DNA from: Tolypocladium sp. Sup5 PDA-1
Lineage: Eukaryota; Ascomycota; Sordariomycetes; Hypocreales; Ophiocordycipitaceae
Reading direction: 5' to 3'
Assembly: GCA_000750105.3 (NCBI GenBank)
Contig: JPHH03000011.1
Span: 248,001-312,000 of the forward strand
Length of the DNA: 64,000 bases
The stretch's first letter is position 1, and every line of letters begins with the position of its first letter. Below are positions 56,084-64,000 of the stretch, in pieces. The position numbers and the translations under genes were made by a program. The notes beneath the pieces are model-generated. The model ran no database searches. It saw only the letters and a list, made by a program, of their open reading frames with translations, and was not told the DNA's origin.

Positions 56084-59000
56084 ATGCGCAACCTTCGCAA
56101 CGTCCGCTTCGGGCGGTGGACTCACCTCGACATCACATCGACCTGCTGGGACCCGGAGAAGGACGAGCTCCTCTGTACCGTTGGGCCTACGGCGCAGAGC
56201 TCCCGTATCGAGTTGGTGAGAGTCTCGGAAACGCATCCTGTGTGAGTCTGCAGATGGAAGAAAGCACCAGCTAGGGTTCCCGCTGACGTTGCGCAAGTTC
56301 ATATAAAACCGTCGCCAGCTGGGATGCGCCCAGTCCAAACCCGGACTTGCCGGTCGACAGAGTCGTCAGCATCCAGTATCTGAGCGGAGCCGGGACGGCG
56401 TGTCTTGTCTTGGAGGGCGGAGACATCGTCACCGTCCAAGAGGACCAGGTCTCCGACGATGGCGCCCATATCGAGATCATGGGATCCATCGATGCTGGTA
56501 TCGATGCGGCAAGATGGCCGCCAGATGAAGAGCTCTTGACAGTCGTCACCAAGGCCGGCACGCTCATCTTCATGGGCAGCACGTTCGACCCCATCGTCGA
56601 GGTAACCATGACGGCAGACGATCTCAAGGCGTCCAAGCACGTCTCCGTGGGATGGGGCAAGAAGGAGACACAGTTCCAAGGGCGAGGCGCAAAGGCGCTG
56701 CGAGATCCCACGATTCCCGAAAAGGTCGACGAAGGCGTCCCCAGTCCGCATGAAGACGGCACGGCCACCATCAGCTGGCGGGGCGACGGCGCGTACGTGG
56801 CCATCAACTCTGTCCAAGAGGGCAGCCGGCGGGTTGTCCGTGTTTACTCTCGTGAAGGGGAGCTCGATAGCGCCAGCGAGCCTGTCGACGGCCTGGAGGG
56901 CGCTCTGAGCTGGCGTCCGTCAGGGAATCTGATGGCGGGTATCCAGCGCTTGGCTGATCGGGTCGATGTCGTCTTCTTCGAGCGGAACGGTCTTCGTCAC
57001 GGTCAATTCACCCTACGCTCTCCCGGAGGCTCGGTCATGTCTCACAGCAAGATTCGGCTTGAGTGGAACTCCGACTCTACGGTTCTCGCCGTCGTTCTTC
57101 AAGACACGATTCAGCTCTGGACTATGGGCAACTATCACTGGTACCTCAAGCAAGAGATCCCCATGGACTCTGGCATCTCTTACCTTTCATGGCATCCCGA
57201 AAAGGCCCTTCGCCTCGCTGCTGCTGCTTCTGAAAGCGCCATTATGGTGGAGCAAATATTCCACACCGCTCGAGGATCTTGTCGGCCGCCGTACGACAAC
57301 GGTGTGGTAGCGGCCATTGACGGTGAAATCGTCAAACTTACGCCTTTCAGGACGGCCAATGTGCCGCCGCCAATGTCCCTGTTCGATATCGCTGCCGATT
57401 CCTGCGTTGTCGATGTAGCATTTGGACGGCAAAACGAATCGCTGGCTGTCATGCACAGGAAGGGTGTTGACATCTACGACATGCCGATGAAGAATGGGCG
57501 GTCCACCAAGCCCCAGCTGAGAGCAAAGATGCCCTTCTCGGCTGCGGCGGTTCCTGAAAAGCACACCCCCTTGCGGATATCCTGCGCCGCGGATGGAAGC
57601 TTCCGATGCATCGGCTACCAAGAAGTCCCTGGCCTTTTGCACTTTATCGTTGATGCAGATGCTGGCCGGGTTGATCCTTTGGACTGCAAAGAAATGCTGG
57701 TGTCTACCTCGACGTATGAAGATGAGGATTCGATAGAGGGCTACGGTCAAGACCTGTCGGGAAACATACTCCGATTGTCAAAGTCTGACTGCGAGCCATT
57801 GGCGATCCAGTTCCCGACTCACCTGCCCTGGTTCGAGATCAGCAAGCCGCAAGACATCGTCACAGCATTCGGCCTTTCGAGGAACGGGCACATATACGCC
57901 AACTCGAGATTGCTGGCCAAGAACTGTACCTCTTTCGTCGTCACACCGAGCCATCTGATTTTCACGACCAGCAACCACTTTGTCAAGTATGTTCACTTGA
58001 CGCCCGATGTCGAAGGTAGGGTCCCATGCAGCTGCGATTTTCTTTCCGTTTCGCGCAACTGACAACTGTATAGCTCTGGAGGTCCCCGGAGACGATCCCG
58101 AGAAAGACGAGCGGTGTCGCAGCGTCGAGCGTGGGTCCCGTCTGGTTGTCGCGATTCCCACCAACATGAGCATTGTCCTCCAGATGCCACGAGGAAACGT
58201 CGAGACCATCTTCCCGCGAGCAATGGTTGTTGCTGGCATCCGCAACCTCATCGATGAGAAGAACTACGCGCGAGCATTCTCGTACTGCCGGACTCAGCGC
58301 GTTGACATGAACATTTTGTATGACCACCAACCGACGCAGTTCCTGGCCAATGTTGGGTTGTTCTTGGATCAGCTCAAGGAAGTGTCATACATTGATCTCT
58401 TCCTCTCGTCTCTCAGGTATGCTCTTATTGACCGTGACTGCCATGGCACTGCGACTAACCAGATCACAGGGAGGAAGATGTCACGCAGACAATGTATCAA
58501 GACACCAAGCGTTCGCGAACTCAACCACCCAGCGTACCTCTTGAAACAGATGCATCTACACCCTCGAAACCCACCGGCTCCAAGGTGAACGCCGTGTGCG
58601 ACGCTCTTCTCAAAAGCCTCCAACCCCGAAAAGCTACGAATCTGCAGAACGTCATCACGGCCCATGTGTGCAAAGTCCCGCCCGCAATGGACGACGGCCT
58701 GACCCTCGTCGCCGAACTGATGCAGGAAGACGAGAAGCTGGCCGAAAAGGCAGTCGAGCACATCTGCTTCCTCGTCGACGTCAACCGCGTGTACGAGAAC
58801 GCCCTCGGGCTATACAACCTCGACCTGGCGCTCCTGGTCGCGCAACAATCGCAGCGGGATCCGAGAGAGTACCTCCCCTTTATCCAGAACCTCCACGTCC
58901 TGTCCGAGCTGCGCCGCAAGTTTGAGGTTGACGACCACCTCGCGCGTCGGTCAAAGGCGCTGGCCCATCTCCAGGCTCTCGATGCGTTTGACGAGTTGTG

Positions 59001-60144
59001 CGACTACACTACCAAGCATGCTCTGTTCCAAGAGGCTCTCAAGCTCTACCGCTACGACCAGCCACGACTCAATACTCTCACGGATCTCTACGCCGTGTAC
59101 CTCGAGACCAAGTCGGCCTTCCGCGAGGCCGGCCTCGCATACGAATCCCTCCAAAACTACGCCAAGGCCACGAACTGCTACCGCGCCGCCGGCGCAACAT
59201 GCTGGCAAGAATGCCTCTACACGGCCCAGCAGCAGTCTCCTCCGCTCTCCGCCAGCACCATGTCCGACCTGGCCACCAGCCTCGCCGACGCCCTCTGGGA
59301 GGCAAAGGACTACAGCGCCGCGGCAACCATCCACCTCGACCACCTCGCGTCCCTCGAGACGGCCGTCAAGTGCCTCTGCAAGGGCTACCACTTCGCCGAG
59401 GCCATCCGCCTCGTCGTGCGGCACGCCCGCCCGGACCTCCTCGAGACGGCCGTCGACGTCGGCCTCGCCGAGGCCCTCGGCAGTACCACCGAGTTCCTCG
59501 CCGACTGCAAGGCCCAGCTCCTCGCGCAGGTGCCCCGCGTCGCCGACCTGCGCCGCAAGGCCGCCGAGGACCCCCTCGCCTTCTACGAGGGCGAGCGCGC
59601 CGGCGGCGGCGACATCCCCGACGACGTCTCCGTGGCGGCCAGCTCGCGCCTCAGCACCAGCGCCAGCCTGTTCACGCGGTACACGGGCAAGGCCGGCAGC
59701 GTGGGCACCGCCGGCACGGGCGTCAGCCGCGCCACGAGCAAGAACCGCCGCCGCGAGGAGAAGAAGCGCGCGCGCGGCCGCAAGGGCACCGTCTACGAGG
59801 AGGAGTACCTCGTCAGCAGCGTGCGGCGCCTAGTCGAGCGCGTCGCCGCGACGGGCGCCGAGGTCGAGCGCCTCGTGTTTGCGCTCGTGCGGCGCGGCAT
59901 GGCGGAGCGCGCGCGCGCGGCCGAGGCGCTCATGGCGGACGTCGTGGAGGCGTGCGAGCGGGCGGTTGCGGAGGTGTTTGCGCCGGCGCAGGGCGAGGAG
60001 CAGAAGGACGGCGGTGAGGACGACGGCGCGTGGAGGGCGACGACGGGTGGCGAAGCGGTGCTGCAGGACTGGATGGAAGGGCGGAGCAAGAGACTGGAGC
60101 CGCCTGTGATAACGGGCATCAAGAAGCTCGCTCTCCTTGGTTGA
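56084..60144 (+). CDS. ELP1: Elongator complex subunit 1
   Basis: Largest subunit and scaffold of Elongator, which makes the mcm5/ncm5 modifications on wobble uridine of cytosolic tRNA. The model joins 56084-56241, 56298-58015, 58074-58416 and 58470-60144 for 1297 residues, typical for the family. The N-terminus (MRNLRNVRFGRWTHLDITST) and CLVLEGGDIVTVQED start two WD40 propellers. IDEKNYARAFSYCRTQRVDMN begins the TPR-rich C-terminal half. A basic segment at about 1166-1182 (KNRRREEKKRARGRKGTVY, then EEEYLVSSVRRLVERV) matches the conserved tRNA-binding region. The first intron boundary is the least certain; I join HPV to SYKTVASWDAP. It is convergent with BUD6, 353 bp away. Confidence 0.93.
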
Positions 60145-60497
60145 TTTCGACAACTTGCTAGTATCCATCACGAAAGATAAAAGGGGGGCTCATATCACGG
60201 TTCATAAATCTATGATGTCAAAGTCTTGAAAAGTCTTCGTTCAATTCGTGCCAAGCAGGTATCCCCGTGTTCGCCTCCGCTATGAAAAGAGTTCGTCCGC
60301 ACAGAGCCCTCCCTTCAAGTTATGTAAAAGAAGCTATGGTACAACCTCGTAATGCCTATCAAATCGTCCAATGACCATGTATGTAAAATGCTACGGCCAA
60401 GGGCGGAGGTTGGTCAGGACTAATCGGACATGGAGAAATAGGGGCTGCTCCGACAAGACTCTGCAGACAGCTGACATAATCCCGGGTGGTGAATTCA
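60145..60497. other. Convergent 3' region, ELP1 and BUD6
   Basis: A 353-bp stretch between two stop codons that face each other. Nothing else is seen. Confidence 0.6.
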
Positions 60498-63400
60498 TTA
60501 AGGCTCATCCGTCGCTGTCTTTGTCGTGGTCATTGCCTCATCCGCAGCAGGCGGCGCTGCCTCCTCGGCGGCTTCCGCTGCCTCCTCGTCGGCCTCGGCC
60601 TCGGTCTCCTCTTCGCCAACCGGATCCTCGGGGATCATGCCGTTCTGGCGCTCCCAGACCTCGCGCCGTATCTTGTCGTCCTTGGCCTTTCTCGCGCGCT
60701 CAACCTCTTCGAAGCCGCCAGACTTCTTCAACTTGCCCTCCTCGACAAAGTTGGAAATCTCGCGCTGCAGGGCGTTGCCCCGTCGGCTCTCCAGCTCCTT
60801 CTGGCGGATCTTCTCTGCGCGCTCGATAGCTTCCAGCCTGTCCTCGTGGTTGGGTTGCAGAGCCCTGACTTCGCCCAGGAGATCCTCTTTGGCGGCGCTC
60901 TGGTTGGCGCTGTTGCCGAGGCTGTTCAGCCCCTTGGCGAATTGTCGTGCAGTTCCCGCGCTGGCACCTGTCCCATTGTCCTTCATCTGCTCCTTGGTAG
61001 CCTGCTCCACGAGCGTGAAAGTCTCGGTGGCCTTTTCCAAATCGTCGCGCAGGTCCACGAGCAGGTCCTCCATAAGGCGGAGCTCGTCTCGGCCTTGACA
61101 CACGTCCTCGAGCTCCTTCTCCCAGATCTTGGTCCAGACCGGCTTCTCTTGGCTCATGTAATCCTCCATCCGCTTCAGTTCCTTGGTGAGGCCAGTAATG
61201 TCCTTTGCGACGCCCTCGAGCTGGCGAGGCAAGGGTCGTACACCACGATGCACAACGTCCTTGCGCAGGTCCTCCACCAGGTCCTGGATATCGTCCACTT
61301 TGCCGACGAGCCGGTCGGAGTCAGTGTTGAGCTGCTTCCGTCCAGTAGTAACATAAGAGTAGCCAGCGTCGCCTTCAATGTCTGGTATAGCCGCCTTGGC
61401 GGCAACAGTCTTGACATTGGCGGCCTTGGTGCGGATGGAGGACATGGAATTTTGTACCTCGGACTGGAAGCATGAGTAGGTCTGACGCAGGATCGCGAGA
61501 TCTCGCTTGAGACCTTGCAACTCGCCAAGGTGACCAGCGCCAAGTTTCCGACCAGGGCCAGCTACCATCTTCGAACCATCGGCGGTCGCAGACGTCATCG
61601 GTTGTGCTGTAGCCAGTCGGGCTAATTCACTGGCAGTCTCTTGCTGCCGGTCAGAGACTCTTTGGAGAGTGGTGCCCTGGTCATCCACGTTTTGCTTGAC
61701 CTCTCGGACGATCTTGGTGAGAGCCGACATGCCGTCATCAATATGCCGCTTGACTTCGTCCAGTGCCTCGACATTTAGAACGAGGACAGTCCGATCCTTG
61801 ACATCAGACAGGTCCTCCAGCTCGTGGCGTACACCAGATACAGGATCCTGAATGTAAATCTCAGGGAGGTCTGCCCCATTTTGCTGCGTGTTCCATGAGA
61901 ACTTTTCGATAAACGCAAGCTGCAGACGCCCAATCGAGAGCTCATCTCGCCCCTCGGCAAGCACAATCTTCTTGACCTTGGACTTGTACTGCAGAAACAG
62001 CGTGAGATCCTTGGTCGGCGTCGGGGGCGGAGAGACCTGGAAGTAGGACTCGCTTGTTTTCGTCTCCGGTGGCTGTGGGAGCGCGTGGCCCTCATCCGGC
62101 TTTGCCTGCTCCTTCTTCTTCGGCTCAGGCTCCGCACGATTGGACTCGTCTGTGAAGGAGATGGGCTCTTGAAGGGGGCCCCTGATGGTCGCACTCGGAG
62201 CATACTTGTCGTCGGGGCTCTGGACAGCCGGGCTTTGAGCGGGTGCTGCTGGGCTTGCGGACGGTTCACTGGCGGATTCTTCGGACACGCGGCTCGGGAT
62301 TCTGGCAGGAGAAGAGTCAAACCCGCCGGCCCTAGAGTGAGTAGAGAGATTCCTGCTGTGGCGAACAGATTCGCGGGACTGCACAGCACGCAACGACTCC
62401 CGCGCTTCCTTCCTGCCTCTGTTTGGTATAGGAGTGTTTTGCGACGGCAACATTGGCACAGCATTTGCCGCACCACCGAGATGCTTAGATATTTGATATT
62501 GGGAATATCGTCGAGACGCTCGTCGCTCCAGGTCGCCTCCTTTCTGCAGCGCCGCCAAGGCGCTGGATTGCTTATCGGGCGGCGGAGGTGGAGGTGGGGG
62601 GAACGCATCGATGTTCAATTCGCCCGTCGAAGACACTGAAGGCATCGTCGTATCCTCTGGAGGGTAAGGTGGCATCACAGGGATATTCTGCATCGTGGTA
62701 CTGGACAAGGACGACTGCTCCGACGTGACTGAGCCTCGGGACTGATCTCGCTGTGCATTAAATCGCCGACTCGGTGACGAGTTGATGTTAGCTTGCTGTG
62801 GAGGCTCTCCACGCTGAGAGTCTGGGCGGTATCCGTTCTCTATGCCCTCTTCCAGCAAGTTTGTGAGACCACTCGTGCCACTGCCCACGGTGCTGACACT
62901 CGTCGTCCTCTCTGGAAGAGGGTTTCCATCGCGGTCTCTCCCTTGTTGCTTTTGTCGTAGCCTCTGCTGCTTGCGCTTCAGTCCGTGGAGCAGGTTAATT
63001 ATGATATCTCGTATTCGCGGCAAATATTTTTCCAGGCTCTCGGAGCTCGCCTCCTGGCTCAGGGTCGCCTCGAGGATGTGCCGCAGCGAGTCTGGGACGT
63101 TGCCCAGGTCGGAGGTATCGACGTTTATGGCCGTGAAGGCTCGACATGCCATGTTGAACTCGTAGCCCAGTCGAACATAGACGTCGGAAACTTGGGAGTC
63201 GGTCGCTTGGCCGCGGGACCACTGCGTCAACGTCTCGAGCAGCTGCTTGGTCGCGACGAGGAGGTGGGTGACGCTCTTTTCGATCTGTGACAATGGCATG
63301 CTGGAACTGGCGCCGGAGCCCTGCGAACGATCAACGAGGTTAGTTTTGGATATCTGACGACGCCGCAGGTCAAATGCTCGGCGCCAAAGTCGTCGTGCGC

Positions 63401-63611
63401 GAGGCTTTATCATGACGGTAGGACTTCTCACTTCGCGGTTTGAGCGTCTCGAGCCGCCGCCGGCCTGAGCTGACCGGGACGAAGCTGTGGACGAGCGCGG
63501 CTGCATCGCCGTCCCAGGAGAGCTGGGCCGCACGCTGGGCGGAGGGCCTGGGTCGGCTCCCGGGGAGCGGCGTTGCGCGAAGCCTCGCTGCGAGCCCGAC
63601 GCGGCTTGCAT
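60498..63611 (-). CDS. BUD6: Bud site selection/actin-interacting protein BUD6 (AIP3)
   Basis: Polarisome component that binds formins and actin to promote filament nucleation at growing hyphal tips and septa. I join 63611-63432 and 63320-60498 for 1000 residues. The N-terminal conserved block begins with SSSMPLSQIEKSVTHLLVAT and includes LTQWSRGQATDSQVSDVYVR and EFNMACRAF. A disordered linker with a proline run follows. The AIP3 domain starts near LFLQYKSKVKKIVLAEGRDE and runs through a long coiled coil (for example VKRHIDDGMSALTKIVREV and LLVDLRDDLEKATETFTLV). The C-terminus is Glu/Ala-rich. The 111-nt intron (63321-63431) has canonical ends but is frame-neutral and free of stops, so retention would add 37 residues. 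Confidence 0.92.
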   Translation of the reverse strand: MQAASGSQRGFAQRRSPGADPGPPPSVRPSSPGTAMQPRSSTASSRSAQAGGGSRRSNREVRSPTVMIKPRARRLWRRAFDLRRRQISKTNLVDRSQGSGASSSMPLSQIEKSVTHLLVATKQLLETLTQWSRGQATDSQVSDVYVRLGYEFNMACRAFTAINVDTSDLGNVPDSLRHILEATLSQEASSESLEKYLPRIRDIIINLLHGLKRKQQRLRQKQQGRDRDGNPLPERTTSVSTVGSGTSGLTNLLEEGIENGYRPDSQRGEPPQQANINSSPSRRFNAQRDQSRGSVTSEQSSLSSTTMQNIPVMPPYPPEDTTMPSVSSTGELNIDAFPPPPPPPPDKQSSALAALQKGGDLERRASRRYSQYQISKHLGGAANAVPMLPSQNTPIPNRGRKEARESLRAVQSRESVRHSRNLSTHSRAGGFDSSPARIPSRVSEESASEPSASPAAPAQSPAVQSPDDKYAPSATIRGPLQEPISFTDESNRAEPEPKKKEQAKPDEGHALPQPPETKTSESYFQVSPPPTPTKDLTLFLQYKSKVKKIVLAEGRDELSIGRLQLAFIEKFSWNTQQNGADLPEIYIQDPVSGVRHELEDLSDVKDRTVLVLNVEALDEVKRHIDDGMSALTKIVREVKQNVDDQGTTLQRVSDRQQETASELARLATAQPMTSATADGSKMVAGPGRKLGAGHLGELQGLKRDLAILRQTYSCFQSEVQNSMSSIRTKAANVKTVAAKAAIPDIEGDAGYSYVTTGRKQLNTDSDRLVGKVDDIQDLVEDLRKDVVHRGVRPLPRQLEGVAKDITGLTKELKRMEDYMSQEKPVWTKIWEKELEDVCQGRDELRLMEDLLVDLRDDLEKATETFTLVEQATKEQMKDNGTGASAGTARQFAKGLNSLGNSANQSAAKEDLLGEVRALQPNHEDRLEAIERAEKIRQKELESRRGNALQREISNFVEEGKLKKSGGFEEVERARKAKDDKIRREVWERQNGMIPEDPVGEEETEAEADEEAAEAAEEAAPPAADEAMTTTKTATDEP

Positions 63612-64000
63612 GATTGCGGCTGTCGTGATATCGTCGGTGAGTCTCGCTCGTGTGTTTGTGTGTCGGCTACACCGTGGTCAGGAGGATGGGGATGCGACGG
63701 ATGACGACGGGAGTGACGGTTGGGCGATTCGTATCCGCAGAATGAATGTTGATTTAGCGGGCGACGACAGCTGGAGCGCCAGCGAGAATAATCATCCTCT
63801 AACGAGCGACAAGCAAACACGCGGGCGAAGCGACACGCCGACACAGCGAAAGACGAGCGTGGGATGGTTGTTGACGGAGGCGAGGTTCGTCGATCAGGAG
63901 GAGTGCAGTCGAGGCTGGTCTGAATCGGGGTCAGCGCCAGCAAAGCCCAGCACTGATCGCGGTTGGGCTGGCGAGGCGCTGATGGAGCCCGTGTCCCTGG
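63612..64000. other. BUD6 upstream region
   Basis: This is the 5' flank of BUD6 to the window end. Short open frames on the minus strand look like leader sequence. No other gene is seen. Confidence 0.5.

Noticed and set aside
58998..60017. 339-codon open frame on + inside ELP1
   Set aside because: Alternative frame of the ELP1 last exon, composed almost wholly of Arg, Pro and Gly.
29064..60144. tRNA-modification cluster formed by the TilS-type gene and ELP1
   Set aside because: They are 25 kb apart with many unrelated genes between, and act in different compartments; co-location is most likely chance.

Overview
This window is fungal nuclear DNA, most likely from a filamentous ascomycete of the Sordariomycetes, with Hypocreales as my best guess. 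The evidence is GC-rich coding DNA with C or G at third codon positions, short GT-AG introns (mostly 49-90 nt, a few up to 234 nt), widely spaced single genes on both strands, and many proteins that are recognisably conserved across that class. I see no operons, CRISPR array, rRNA or tRNA gene. The exon models below were built by eye from splice signals, reading-frame continuity and protein-family pattern; no alignment or transcript was available.

Layout. 0-2.9 kb: gene-poor, holding a decayed DUF3632-type gene. 2.9-8.8 kb: a WDR48/Bun107-like WD40 protein (+), then the mitochondrial S-adenosylmethionine carrier and a small probable mitochondrial protein (both -). 10.6-15.7 kb: a low-complexity fungal protein (-) preceded by about 4.5 kb without a credible gene. 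15.7-21.2 kb: a membrane-anchored alpha/beta hydrolase (+), cyclin C/SSN8 (-) and, divergent from it, a calcium-regulated EF-hand mitochondrial carrier (+). 23.0-31.2 kb: a one-pass membrane protein with a DUF4097-like outer domain (+), a BTB protein (-) and a TilS-type tRNA(Ile)-lysidine synthase (+). 33.0-39.8 kb: an accessory-looking stretch with a C2H2-like protein, coding-like debris, a broken CCPSGYGC-type surface-protein gene, an orphan 294-residue protein and a Fic-domain gene with an apparent one-base frameshift. 40-50 kb: a coiled-coil protein, an AKAP7/2H phosphoesterase-like protein, the YPD1 phosphorelay protein, then about 4 kb of empty DNA and a DUF3984-type protein (all -). 51.3-63.6 kb: an LRR-like protein (-), a secreted probably GPI-anchored SGNH hydrolase (-), Elongator subunit ELP1 (+) and the polarity factor BUD6/AIP3 (-).

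Most genes are housekeeping functions with no shared pathway. ELP1 and the TilS-type enzyme both modify tRNA wobble bases, but in different compartments and 25 kb apart, so I do not read them as a cluster. I found no convincing multi-gene novel system. The best leads are the decaying 34-39 kb stretch with its Fic gene, a start codon overlapped by an upstream mini-ORF in the EF-hand carrier, two frame-preserving introns, and the uncharacterised DUF4097-type membrane protein.
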